Origin: Phoronis australis
Taxonomy: Eukaryota; Phoronida; Phoronidae
DNA: 52,384 nucleotides
Direction: 5' to 3'
Assembly (NCBI GenBank): GCA_002633005.1
Contig: NMRA01000197.1
Span: 501,378 to 553,761, forward strand
The notes beneath the pieces were generated by a model that ran no database searches, was not told the origin of the DNA, and saw nothing but the letters and a program-made list of their open reading frames with translations. Made by a program: the position numbers and the translations under genes. Numbering within the stretch: the first letter of the stretch is position 1; the number at the start of each line of letters is the position of its first letter. This document shows positions 36,001-46,123 of this stretch, piece after piece.

Positions 36001-36360
36001 TATTGTTCATCAAGAGAGACTCTTGAGGTACGGTTCCAGACAATCAGCCATTTATCGGCAAAATTAGTCAGCAAACACGGCACGTACACTGGTCATTCGT
36101 TATAAGCACCGACCTGTGGTCCTGGATGGATGCCGGGAGTAGTTTAGTATCTGATATCTTTTCAGCTCTAGTCGTAGAGTCAATTTCGACAACCAATCAT
36201 AATACATGCCAGGAGCTTTTTAGCAAAACATTTTTGGATGTTAAAATCATGTTACAGTGTTTTACGAAAGGAAGCTGCATTTGGCTTAAGTGAAAAGTTA
36301 AGGCCCTAAACACAAGTGTTTACGTAACTTTCCAAAGATACTCACATTGCTTATACATAA
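33015..36360. other. Intergenic stretch, no gene recognised
   Basis: The plus frame at 33685-34008 (107 codons) has a basic middle and a hydrophobic C-terminus but no recognised domain. A YY1-like GCCGCCATCTTG lies at 35522-35533; the minus-strand ATG in it is followed by only six codons. A GTTGACATC-rich stretch with the palindrome TTGGTTGTCAACCAA lies near 35870. Confidence 0.45.
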
Positions 36361-36402
36361 GCGCGCGCGCGGGTGTGTGTGTATGTGTGTGTGTGTGCGT
36401 GT
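36361..36402. repeat. (GC)n(GT)n microsatellite
   Basis: GCGCGCGCGCGG followed by GT dinucleotides with minor interruptions. Confidence 0.95.
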
Positions 36403-36418
36403 TAATACTGTTTTCAAT

Positions 36419-36490
36419 GGGGCTATTCGGAAAATCTTCAATAACTAGAGGGCGTGCGTGTACTAGTGGTGATAGATTAACAGCCTCGAT
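36419..36490 (+). repeat. Direct repeat abutting the gap (copy of 36961-37032)
   Basis: 72 bases from GGGGCTATTCGGAAAATCTT to CAGCCTCGAT, almost identical to 36961-37032 and ending exactly where the run of Ns begins. In the second copy this is the end of a LINE frame. Probably an assembly duplication around the gap. Confidence 0.9.
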
Positions 36491-36586
36491 NNNNNNNNNN
36501 NNNNNNNNNNNNNNNNNNNNNNNNNNNNNNNNNNNNNNNNNNNNNNNNNNNNNNNNNNNNNNNNNNNNNNNNNNNNNNNNNNNNNN
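36491..36586. other. Assembly gap, 96 Ns
   Basis: Undetermined bases. The true length and content are unknown. Confidence 0.98.
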
Positions 36587-36649
36587 CTTCGCCGAATGGG
36601 GGGGGGGGCTCATTCGAGCCCCCCTAGCCCCCCCCTGGGTACGCGCATG
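36587..36649. mobile_element. Partial G-run foldback element after the gap
   Basis: A G run, CTCATTCGAGCC, C runs and a terminal GGGTACGCGCATG match the right end of the foldback family seen at 29567 and 32740. The left part is lost in the gap. Confidence 0.6.
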
Positions 36650-36782
36650 CTGTAATAAATAATGCGATTAAATTTCATTTATATTGTATTATCAAAACGG
36701 AACCACAGTGTGAACATCCCTGTACTTACTGAAGGGAAGTACTTGCTCGTTGCTCAATGCCCAAGCTTTATAGGGAAACAGG

Positions 36783-36986
36783 GTGGTAAGCAGGCCTAAC
36801 CCGAAAAAGGATGAGAGAACTTGTGGAATATGTAATGCTGGTAAAACAAACGAGATTCACTTTATGTCTCACTGCCCTGTCCTAATTGATGATGAGCGAA
36901 GAAATTTGTTGACAAACATGACAGATGATCCCAGAGTGGTTCGATTATTTCGAAGCCATTGGGGCTATTCGGAAAATCTACAATAA
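36783..36986 (+). pseudogene. LINE C-terminal zinc-knuckle fragment
   Basis: Open frame with DERTCGICNAGKTNEIHFMS then HCPVLIDDERRNLL, the C-x2-C...H-x4-C cysteine/histidine motif found near the C-terminus of many non-LTR retrotransposon ORF2 proteins. The frame ends naturally at SENLQ-stop. Upstream reverse transcriptase is absent, as expected for a 5'-truncated copy, or lost in the nearby gap. It differs in type and orientation from the RNase H-bearing LINE at 30340. Confidence 0.65.
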
Positions 36987-37032
36987 CTAGAGGGCGTGCG
37001 TGTACTAGTGGTGATAGATTACCAGCCTCGAT
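36961..37032 (+). repeat. Direct repeat, second copy
   Basis: Matches 36419-36490 with a few differences. It covers the last codons of the LINE fragment and its 3' flank. Confidence 0.9.
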
Positions 37033-39042
37033 TTCGCGAGCCTTTTAAATACATGGTGAAATGGCTTGCAGCCGTGCCTACTGAATCTGAGATTGCGTAA
37101 AAAGGGTGCTTTTATGAGAGGAAGTAAGCACGACCTCATACAAAGGTAAGGTTTGTGATTATTTTTACGATTATCCCATGATTATTCTACCGATGCCTGT
37201 TCAACTGAGGCACTCGCCGATATCGACTTCGCGGCAGTCAGTCGCCAGCCAGAGTCTGGTTAATCTTTATATATTGTGATATGTGATACGATACTTGACG
37301 TAGCAATCGGGATCTTTTCGTACATCAAAGCATTATTATTGTTGTTTGGAATGATTTCTAAAAGTTTATCAGTGATAGTTACATCAATCAGTGCTGAATG
37401 TTTATGCTGTTAACTCGATACAGGTTAATGAGTTAAGATTACAATCCAATCCCAATGGTAAAGGGTACGTGAGTGATAAATATCCATTGCATTAGACTAT
37501 TTGTTTACTCCCTATCATATGTCTTCTGGCAATCTGTTACACGTTGAAATGGAAATCTATCACGTCAGTTTTCACGTAACCTTTGGTTTTTAGGTTTGAA
37601 GGCTTGTACCGTGCAGAGGAGATATGCTGTTTTGTTACTTGTATCAATTGTAAAACCAGATATATATTACATTTTCCGAATTCACAGTGACTGAATAGTC
37701 TTAACTCATGCCTTGAAATGTTGCAAGTCGTTATAAATTCAAATGACTGCCATTTTTGTGAAAATTGCATTTTTGATGGTGCCTTACGATTTGTAATTAT
37801 TCTTAAACAACAGAAAGATTATCCATCATTTTTAAATGACCCAAGTCTTCATATCTTCTATTAGAAGAAAAACGGTTCCCTCAACCTTAGGCTAGAAGTA
37901 TGCTTGACAGACCCATGAACCTGTAATCTGAGTTTAAAATTGCTGAAAGTATCAAAATTAAAAAATCTTGAAAATGGGTAACAAAGGTTTGAAGTTGTCT
38001 CAAAAAACTTGTATATTTTACAGACAAGTGATGCGTTTAAAGAATTGTTATGGCTAGGGATAAAAAATAAAGACACAGTTTTATGCAATACTCATTATAT
38101 ACACCCTTGGTTTCTGAAAATAGTAAATATTTACTTTTATGTGAAACTGTAGACCAATCACCATATATTTTTGAAAAACAGGGATAACATTTTTGATCCA
38201 ATCTGGAGTACTTAATTATTCATATTTCAATATTTGTTCCAGATGCAGTGACATTTTAAGACCACTTCAAGCAGTATCATAGCAAAGCTTTGTTACTCCG
38301 TTCTCTTCCCACAGCACTTCCACACACCAGCAGTGCTGCATGGCACAATGTGCTAGTCAGTGGCCCTGGAGAAATGTGAATCGCAGTACTAAGTTACCAT
38401 AAGACAATGTGCCAGTGGAGTGTCTGTGTATCCAGATGAACTATATCTGACTGCTACACAAATAAGCCTTGTTGGCGAGGATGCCCTTTCATAGGCAATG
38501 AGTCATGTGTGGACAATAGTTTATTTCCTTTCCTGGAAGAAACATGAGGGACTGAAGCTAAAGAAGACCTAGTCACACTCTGGTCTAGTTCAGAGTCTGA
38601 TTTTGGGCTCAAAACGATTCAAGTGATATGCTGCTGTGTTTACCTTCAAGGGTCTAATTGTGGATGTTATTGAGGCTGAATGAGGTTACATGAAAGAAAG
38701 CCACGTGTTGAAACTGGACCTTTTTTACAAGCGCTTCTATAGGCCATTGAAACTAGAACCCAGTGAAATGAAAGCCAAAAGCTGAGTGACATTAAATTTT
38801 CCTTTCAGAAGAAAGGCTTTATACTATTGGTAAAAACTTTTCAATTTGGTACAGATTATGGGGAAATGACATTCAGTGACTGCATCGATTGTCTTATTGT
38901 ATGTTTTCAATTGTAGCTAGCTGCTATGCACAAGATTCGAGAATAAACAATTATCAGTGTATTTAAAAACAAATGGCAAACTGAAAAAGCACAGAAAGAA
39001 ACATTGCGAGGGAGTCCATAATCAGGCATATCAGGTGCTGAA
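37033..39042. other. Intergenic stretch; likely 3' UTR at its right end
   Basis: No gene is recognised. The right end probably holds the 3' untranslated region of the minus-strand gene ending at 39043; a minus-strand AATAAA lies at 38525-38520. Minus frames at 37537-37770 and 37861-38088 are AT-rich and domain-free. Confidence 0.45.
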
Positions 39043-39152
39043 TTACTGAATTACGTTCAATTCTCTCAGGTTATTGCTGAAGGATTGCTTTTCACTTTGT
39101 CCAACGGTGAAATAGATGGTCAGGCGGTTGGTTTCAGTTGTTTTTTTCTTGC
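39043..39152 (-). CDS. Small secreted protein, exon 2 (terminal)
   Basis: The acceptor TGTTACAG at 39160-39153 opens this exon. Joined to the single leftover base of exon 1 it reads GKKKTTETNRLTIYFTVGQ..., 36 residues to a TAA stop at 39045-39043. Phase agrees with exon 1 and the composition is protein-like. The frame ends NLRELNVIQ. A GT within AACGTAATT near the end could instead be a donor, so further exons cannot be excluded. Confidence 0.55.
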
Positions 39153-39796
39153 CTGTAACAGAATAGAAATATTAGCAAATTGTAAAAGAAAAGGCAAGAC
39201 AAAACTACTTTTGTAAGGCAGAACATACTTGACATTTCATCTTCATGTTTATGTGTAGAAACTAATAACCTTTGTACCCAAGTCTTATTTAATAACTGCA
39301 TAAAAATATGTGAAACAGGCTAAAAGTGATTTAACAATGTGTATTTTTCATGACACTTAAAATGTGCTTCTGATCTCAACAAGTAAAATTCATTCTAGGT
39401 GTCAATTTTTTTCCAATGCAATGTTACGACATTTACTGAATTAAGGCTTATTCATGTTAATTCGATAACTGAGCTGGTGGTCCTGGGGGTGGGGTCCACG
39501 ATAAAATAAGGAAACTCACTCATCTAGAGAATTTTATTGGAAAGAGCATAGTTTTGAAGAGAAACTGCTGTGAAAAAGTCACTCTTGACTTCTGTGCATC
39601 ACGTACCATACACCTCTTATTTTGGGAGCACTCCCACCCAGAACAATATGAATATGTGCTGCTAGCCTACCCGTCATCGGTGAGTTTCCAAAAAGAAACA
39701 CTTAGTTCCACACAACAAACCTGTTATTCAGTGGGGTAACTGGTGGGGATAACATCACCGAACGATGTTGATAGAAACTGATTGCTAAAAACTTAC
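39153..39796 (-). other. Intron of the small secreted-protein gene
   Basis: 644 bases bounded on the minus strand by GTAAGT and TTACAG. No other coding exon was recognised in it. The plus-strand frame at 39554-39739 is probably chance. Confidence 0.5.
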
Positions 39797-40026
39797 CAAG
39801 TAATGTTGTGTAGTCTCCGAATGGAACTGCATAGTCATAGAGCACACACGGGGCTTCAGCATCCACACACTTTTTGTCAGTTAGTTGACCCTGTTGACCG
39901 CAATTGTCCACGAATATAGTAACCTTAGGTCTTTTGGGAATTTCTGGCCACCTGTCGAAGACTTGCACCAGGGAAATTAGCAGTAATAAGGCTTAGCGCG
40001 ATGACGTATTTTGATAAAAATTCCAT
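39797..40026 (-). CDS. Small secreted protein, exon 1, with frameshift
   Basis: The exon ends at a GTAAGT donor (39796-39791), phase 1. The long frame encodes a hydrophobic ALLLLISLVQ stretch, then FDRWPEIPKRPKVTIFVDNC, a second Cys after KK, APCVLYDYAVPFGDYTTLL. An ATG at 40026 begins MEFLSKYVIAL in a different frame, which stops soon after. A one-base shift near 39996-39990 would join the two into a standard signal peptide. This looks like a sequence error or a recent mutation. The spaced cysteines after VDNCG faintly recall the start of ML/NPC2-type lipid-binding proteins, but the predicted protein (about 115 residues) is short for that family. Function unknown. Confidence 0.5.
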
Positions 40027-40062
40027 CTTTTACCAGTTGTTTACATGCAGACAGCCACGCAT

Positions 40063-40135
40063 GCGCAATTTAATCACCACTAGTACAGCAGCGACACCGC
40101 GAGGAGAATTCTCCGAATAGCCCCATTTGTGAACT
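40063..40135 (-). repeat. Third copy of the GGGGCTATTCGG repeat
   Basis: In complement it reads AATGGGGCTATTCGGAGAAT, then TGCTGTACTAGTGGTGATTA, matching the two ends of the 72-bp repeats at 36419 and 36961 with a diverged middle. It lies within about 110 bases upstream of the minus-strand gene start at 40026 and could contribute to its 5' UTR or promoter. Confidence 0.6.
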
Positions 40136-40870
40136 AAAAATCCTGGTGCTATACATTTCAACAGCAACAAACGATATATACGTTTCTGATTCTCATTCTG
40201 TTCCAAAATCTCTTATTTATGGTAACATACACCGGAAGTACCAGTTTTACTAATTTTAACTTTAAGGAATGAGTTTATTTATAAACTACTATGTGAAGTC
40301 CTACACTGCTGCCCTCTGTAATGATCTGTCAACAGTAGCTACACAGTAGATATTTTTCATTTTTATCTATCAACCTTTATATGCAAATTTCGGATATGTA
40401 GTTGGAGTAATTAGTTTATCACATTTTTTGTAAACGTCAGGGTATGCTGTATTTTTACTGACGAAATGTAACTGTATCAAATTGCACAAAAGGTCCAATT
40501 AATTTATAAGATTTTAGATGAATGACTGATTAAATTCTTCAGAGCAACTGTGAGGGACCTATATTCTAAAATCCTATGTCTTGATGGGGTAGAAATCGTT
40601 TGCTTCTGGTATAATCATACTCCATCACAAAACCGATGAAGGATTTTGCAGAGAAATATTAACTCTTATGAAAAAAACGACTGATCTGCGAAACGTTTTA
40701 GTGACAGCCAAAGTTCCAACGAACCAAAACAAGTGCCACGTATGCGCGGCGCAACCTCACCAGCGTGCGATCGAAGTTGGCGTTCCGGGGCTAGGATAGA
40801 TTATGTTCTGTTCATTTGGTACCGATATTTAGTAATCTGTGGTTCTATGTCTTCATCAAGCGTCAAATGA
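40136..40870. other. Intergenic stretch with no gene seen
   Basis: AT-rich flank between the small secreted-protein gene and the Kolobok-type element. Confidence 0.5.
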
Positions 40871-41139
40871 TTAAAGGCGAAGGCAATCTTTTTTCATGTC
40901 ACTTTTAGCAAAAATAAGGTTCGTCGATTATCCCAGACATATTTTTCATTTAATTTCAGCTTTTTGTAATTCAATTCATTTCTCGTCCTCTACTCCGGAC
41001 GTGACGTTTTGGGAGGCAAGAATTTCGCGCCAATTTCTTTTCATATAGTCTGACTGTGAGAGCTGTCGAGTCAGTCACTGTTCTACCCCAGTTGAGAGAA
41101 GTTAGGTCGTCGTTTGCTTTTGTTTACGAGTCAGTTAAC

Positions 41140-41560
41140 ACGCCACGCTGTTGCTGCGTACCAGAATGTACTCATTATTCTCTCACGCGCGCTTTGGGTA
41201 CCTTGCATCGCTTTCTGAAGGATGACACACTTCGCCGTACTTGGCTAGCTCGTTCGAGTGAAGAACGCAGTGCTACCCGTCCACGCAACGTACAAAGCAG
41301 TAGAGGGTTACCGAGTGTGTGGCAAGCATTTTCTACCGTCAGATAACGACAGAGATATGTACGCTGAATTGATGAAGGACCCTGCGAAACAACGCCTAAA
41401 GAAGGGTGCCATACCGTCGCTGTTGATTCCCGGCAGTGCCCCGTCGAGAAGTGCGTTTTTGAAGCGAGAACTCGAGAACTCTCGCGAGCTGTGGCCACTA
41501 TATACAGTGACTGGAGGCACTTCATTTACTGTAATGCGTGCCTCCGAACGTACACCATAG
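41140..41560 (+). pseudogene. Frameshifted THAP zinc-finger domain
   Basis: The frame through 41140 encodes PRCCCVPECTHY, then LHRFLKDDTLRRTWLARSS: the first two zinc ligands, the hydrophobic core and the invariant Trp of a THAP (C2CH) domain. Near 41258 the reading must shift by one base to continue as EGYRVCGKHFLPSD (last Cys and His) and RLKKGAIPSLLIPG, equivalent to the AVPTIF-type end of THAP. The start codon position carries ACG instead of ATG. A stop follows at 41558. THAP domains bind DNA in P-element and Kolobok transposases. This copy cannot make an intact domain without frameshift correction. Confidence 0.8.
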
Positions 41561-41638
41561 CGTGCAATTCCGTGAACTAGCAGTGATTCGCGCTGTGCTG
41601 TTGTCTCTAACCCAGAGCCTGTAAGAAGTCCTGCAGCA

Positions 41639-41866
41639 ATGTTGAGTAGTGGGAGTGAATACAGGCCCAGTTCGATACCCAGTGAAGACGACAGTTCGTC
41701 GTCCAATGAACAGATCGGTGAGCCAAAGTTTGATAAGTTTATTTTGGACTTGTCTACAGTATTGGAGGTATTTAGAAGGTGCCAGGTGTGTGGCGAGGGA
41801 GTAAGCATTTTGGGAAATCAGGTCACCATCCAGTGGGACTGTGTCGCGGAACACTCGGGCAAGTAG
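41639..41866 (+). pseudogene. Kolobok-like transposase N-terminal segment
   Basis: Same frame as the second THAP half, after two stops. It encodes a Ser-rich, acidic linker (SSSSNEQ), then KFDKFILDL..VLEVFRRCQVCGE and QVTIQWDCVAEHSGK. The pattern KFIVF..CL.ELF..C..CG followed by a C...GH motif is what I recall from the region after the THAP domain in Kolobok-like transposases. The frame stops at 41866, where the right inverted repeat begins, so the catalytic core has been deleted. Confidence 0.6.
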
Positions 41867-42205
41867 GACAGTTCTTCCTTTGTACGTGAGACGATAATGA
41901 GTACATCCCAGTACGCAGCAACAGCGTGGCATGTTGACTGACTCGTAAACAAAAGCAAACGACGACCGAACTTATCACAACCGAGGTAGAACAATGGCTG
42001 ACTCGACAGCTCTCACAGTCAGACTATATGAAAAGAAATTGGCTCCAAACTCTTGCCTCCCAAAACGTCACTTCCGGAGTAGACGACGATTAATTAATTA
42101 AATTACGAAAAGCTGTAAATAAGTGAAACATATGTTTGGGATAATCAACGAACCTTATTTTTGCTAAAAATGACATGGCAAATGTTGCCTTCAGTTCGCC
42201 TTTAA

Positions 42206-43070
42206 ACAGATCAGCGCCATCTTGAGGATTAGGGAGGAGACAGATGACCCTTGACAAGTGGCTGTAACCACAGTTGGAGTGGCTAACTAAATTTTGACCG
42301 TATCACTGGTCTGGGCCTCTGAATGTCCTTGTTTACGCAACTGAGGACGCCTGAAAATGATTGACAGAAAGTACACCCTATGTTATTTTTCAATGATACA
42401 GACATTCATTACCGCCATGTCTTTTTACCTTGCTTCGACCACCAGAAAAAATGAGATTCCAAAAGTGACTAAAAGCGCGATTTTGGCTTTTTTAACTAAA
42501 ATCACAAATTCACGTCTGCAAGAGCGGAAACCAGAATGCGAATGCTCTTTCACTCTAGATTTCAGAAATTTAAGTTAAAATATGTCATTACCAACCAGAT
42601 TTTTGACAATTTCCTTTGAGTGAAGAGTACCGGTCCCTAACTGGAGTATGGTCAACAATTCAATACTGAACAAAATGGCGGCACTACCGTATCCGAGTAG
42701 ACAAGACAAGAACAGAGGCCAAATTTCTAGACTCAGTTTACACAGCTTCAAAGATTACTGCTGAATACCTTTCCTGGAAATCCAATCAATTCCCATTTTG
42801 TTAAAAAAACTGCCGTCAAATGGGACCCACCCCATTTTCCTCATTTTGGACGAGCTACAAAGGCCTGAACCGAGGCTTACACCAGTGACGATTGGAAGTG
42901 AGATTTATACTGAGTCTCCAGTATTGAAGAAGCGATTCAGATTCACTGACAACGAGATCACAGAGTGTCACTCATAAACAAAGATGACGTCCGGCAAAGA
43001 TGTTTGACCGCACGACTGCCACTGATGTAAAAAAAGTAAAAATAACTGTGGGCGGTAAGCAGTAATTCTC
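42206..43070. other. Intergenic stretch with no gene seen
   Basis: Contains AAAATGGCGGCACTACCGTA at about 42671, whose ATG opens only a 23-codon frame. The 73-codon frame at 42357-42578 has no recognisable domain. Confidence 0.45.
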
Positions 43071-43275
43071 GAATCCCGATCATTTTTCACACAATCCCGA
43101 TTCTCAAAATTCAATATTTAATCCCGAATCACGACGATTTGAATCGCAATTTCTAAATTCCCACAGTCAAATTCGCTTCGATCCTGCTTCCAATTAATTT
43201 CCACACCCGGCGAATCACGGAATTTTCCCGCATTTCCCGGATCGCGGCCCCGGGGATCGATCACGATTCCCGAAA
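43071..43275. repeat. AATCCCGA-rich irregular repeat
   Basis: Variants of AATCCCGAT, AATCACGA and TTCCCG recur irregularly, leaving the plus strand poor in G. It is likely a decayed short-unit satellite. It lies about 440 bases upstream of the transporter start. Confidence 0.6.
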
Positions 43276-43712
43276 AAGCCTTTCTCCCTCTTCAGAAAAA
43301 CTCAGTACCAGACATCACCACTTGTCTTTTGTGGAATAGTTTACCACAGTATCTTCAAAGTTAAGTTTTCTCCTGATCCGTCAAAAGAGCCACTTCGAGT
43401 GATGCAATATCCGTGTGGCTCATGGTCATGGTCTTGTGCTTCCTTCTGTCCCGCCATAGAAATCTAGCCCTGGGCTGGAGTTTTTGACGACAATAGCACA
43501 AACAGGTGATCTGAATAGCATATATTCGAATCTGAGATAAAAGCAAGTGAGGTAAGTACAGTTCCTGAATCACGGCCATTTGGCGTTATCTAACGACTGA
43601 CATCGAACACTTTAATGTTTAGAACACTCGCGGCTACCTGTCGTCCCATTGATCAGTAGGCTTTCCGTTCTGCCTTATGAAAATCGCACAGGTCTGCGAC
43701 CGATGTCCTGCA

Positions 43713-44990
43713 ATGATGGCTGCTGGAGAGCAAAAAGTACCACTTCATCAGATCTTGGTGAGCTTTACCATCGGACACCAATGCTCCATACTCGTCGACA
43801 GCATCACAACACAGTTGCCCATACTGGTCCAGACACTACCCGAACTTTGGGACTTTCCCGTGGTCTTAAGTTTCTGGCACGCTCTAGTCTGCACACTTGT
43901 GTCGCTAATCGTTCTGGCTCTGACGAATTTAACGAATGTTATTGACGTTCTCCACCGACACAGACCAGTGCTGCTGTTAACGCTGAATATTCTTAAGGTC
44001 GTTCTCATGGTTTTTATGATTACTAACTGGGAGAGAACGTCAATTGTGTACGGTAAAAAGTGCAGCATCGCGTTTCAAGTGATCTGGGTGTTGATAATTT
44101 CAGTGGGAAAAGTAGACTTCTTATTTGGTTTGGCGTATGTCGCATCGCTTTCTCAAAGGTGTGTGACTGTGTTCTTCGCTGGAGTGGGTTGCAGTGGCAT
44201 CATTTACGGACTCGTCACGTTTTTCCAAGGTGCCGGAGATTTTGATTGCGTCAACGAACCGCAAAACGCAACGCAGTGGTCTAAGAACATGACCACTGGC
44301 GACAAATCAGACAACATGAGAGACTGGAATAATAGCTTGGATTTCACAGGCGGGCATGAAGTAGTTGTTTTTAGGCCGCTGTTGTTTACCGTAGATTCCT
44401 ATTTTAGCATCGTAACGGGCATTACCTTTTGCTGCTGCGGTTCACTTCTCTGCCACGTGATTTTTCTTCGTCTGCGACCAACGGATGATGACACAGAAGT
44501 CATCAAGCTCATATCCCGGGGCGACACTGATGCTAGCAATGTCAAAGGAGTAACTGACATCACAAAGACCGATAATCTTAAGGAGGCAAAATATCGGACG
44601 AGTGAGATAGCTAAAGAAAAGTCAGGGACCCGAACTGCAAAGGTCTCAACTCCAGAAGATGACAGCGACACCTTGAGAGTGAACGCCATTGTAGTGATTG
44701 TGTACGGGTGCTCGCTAAGAGGATTGACTCAAGGTGCCTCTGAGCCGTTGATGACATATGCAACTTTGCCGTATGGTAACTTATCATTCAGCCTATGTCG
44801 GCGGCTTTCTTCTGCCGCAGAACCTCTTGCAAGTATTGTGTACGCCATTTTCCCTACCCAGTCTATACGGGTCTTGACTTTGACATTTGGAACGTACGTA
44901 ACATTCCGTGTATACGTTTGTGTAGTAGCCGTTATGAGCCCTTCACCCCCTTTCGTCTCAACTCACCCTGTCCTTGACAGTAGCTTAGTG
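43713..44990 (+). CDS. Riboflavin transporter homologue (SLC52A/RFVT), exon 1
   Basis: 426 codons from ATGATGGCTGC to a GTAAGT donor, phase 0. SLC52A proteins carry riboflavin across the plasma membrane. Seen here: a first hydrophobic helix followed by TTQLPILVQTLPELWDFP, matching the family's GIWVELPVLV.ELPEGW..P; further helices; LSQRCVTVFFAGVGCSGIIYGLVT and FFQGAGDFDC, matching the fourth-fifth helix region ending in G..EC; a glycosylated Ser/Thr-rich loop; a long charged cytoplasmic loop (about residues 270-320); then GLTQGASEPLMTYATLPYGN, the family's LTNGVLP..QSYSCLPYG; SSAAEPLASI; and AVMSPSPPFVS. The start could be 36 bases earlier (43677), but the second position fits the usual short N-terminus. 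Helix positions are approximate. Confidence 0.85.
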
Positions 44991-45179
44991 GTAAGTATTT
45001 CTTGTTCATTTCTAAGGGCAACTTGTTTAATTATTTGAGAATTATTTAAAGAGGCCTAAATTGGCGATATTCGGAATAGTTCTCCGCCAATAAAATAGAA
45101 TTCAACGTGCTCACCAAGTACTTTACGGTTTGTTTGTAAAGATTTTGAATTTCTGTTGATATCAAAGCATTTTTCTTTT

Positions 45180-45385
45180 GGTTTCAAATTTCAGAAAACT
45201 GCTTGTCACTTTGTCAATTTTTCTCCCACAAGTAAATCTCCTTATTTGGTATAGCAAGACATAGACGCACATGTAACACATTTCCCTTTTATGGAAAATG
45301 TCAACTTGAACCGGGATTTCCTATGTCACTTTTGATGTAAACAAAACAATGGCGACCTCAAGCGGCAGCCACCCCGATTAAGAGG
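45180..45385 (+). repeat. Dispersed repeat, copy B (matches 10700-10890)
   Basis: Collinear with copy A. It retains GTAAACAAAACAATGGCGAC, an in-frame ATG that runs only about ten codons. Lies in the transporter intron, close to a TTAAAGAGGCC word at 45047 that resembles the T2-type ends. Confidence 0.7.
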
Positions 45386-46056
45386 CAACTGATGTAAGTC
45401 ATAACTTTTTAAGTTGAAGGTATCATAGTATTGACATATCATCTAAAGACACTTGGAATTACTTTTGGAAAACTGCTTGCTTCACTGGCAAACCTCATAC
45501 TGTGATGTCGACCTCAGATTGGGAGTGTGATCACACATGATAATCTGCCGCTAATATCCATCTTGTCAGTCAGCTGTTTGTCGAACGACTGTGAGCGCAC
45601 GCTCGCATTTATGTAAGTGAGAGGGAGATTAGAAATTCTGCGGTGACTACAAAGTTTTTTCCTTCGTGCGTAATTAAAAAATGTGAGTTTTGGGGTTTCT
45701 TTGGAAATTCCCTCACAGGGGAAAGTGAATAATTTTGTAGTGGATGTTGCCAGATGGTACTTTCGTCTCATTACGCACCCGCACTGCGGAGGGAGTAACC
45801 TATCTACAGCTAACGGGTGGTTAACAAACGTATTCAATAAATATGGGCGCCCTGTACATGACCAAGCTGTCACAACGTTCCATTGACAATCATTATTTGA
45901 GTAATATAAATGTACATAAAGATTCCCCTAACACTTGGCCGTGGGATAGAAATCACAACAGTTTCTGTCAGCAAACACTGAATTAGCATTAGCTCACACG
46001 AACACTCACAAAGGCATTACAAATTGCATCTAATGAGACAGACTTTGTTTCAGTTT

Positions 46057-46063
46057 TATATAA
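46057..46063 (+). promoter_or_regulatory. TATA-box candidate
   Basis: TATATAA lies 61 bases before the ATG at 46124, a plausible core-promoter spacing for a short 5' UTR. Support is circumstantial. Confidence 0.3.
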
Positions 46064-46123
46064 GTACTGGTAAGGGTGAGAATAATTCATTTTGAAACAG
46101 AACGCTCAGTAATAAACGTCAAC

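Larger units (their letters stand above)
40871..42205 (+). mobile_element. Internally deleted Kolobok/T2-type transposon with THAP
   Basis: 1335 bp with TTAA at each end. The left terminus is TTAAAGGCGAAGGCA; the right in complement is TTAAAGGCGAACTGAAGGCA. Inverted repeats of about 315 bp (40871-41190 and 41885-42205) are clearly alignable with scattered substitutions and small indels. Kolobok transposons are known to use TTAA sites and to encode THAP zinc fingers, and the related Xenopus T2 MITEs have TTAAAGGRR ends, which fits. The interior holds a broken THAP domain and an N-terminal transposase segment; the catalytic region is missing. The flanks are single-copy-looking AT-rich DNA. Confidence 0.85.

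Noticed and set aside
36320-36662. Frames of 95-97 codons on both strands
   Set aside because: They run through the 96-base N gap and a microsatellite, so they are not real coding sequence.
41308-41932. Minus-strand frames of 166 and 136 codons
   Set aside because: They lie across the Kolobok-type element, opposite the THAP/transposase remnant. Only their first residues (MPRCCC) have meaning, as the inverted-repeat copy of the THAP start.
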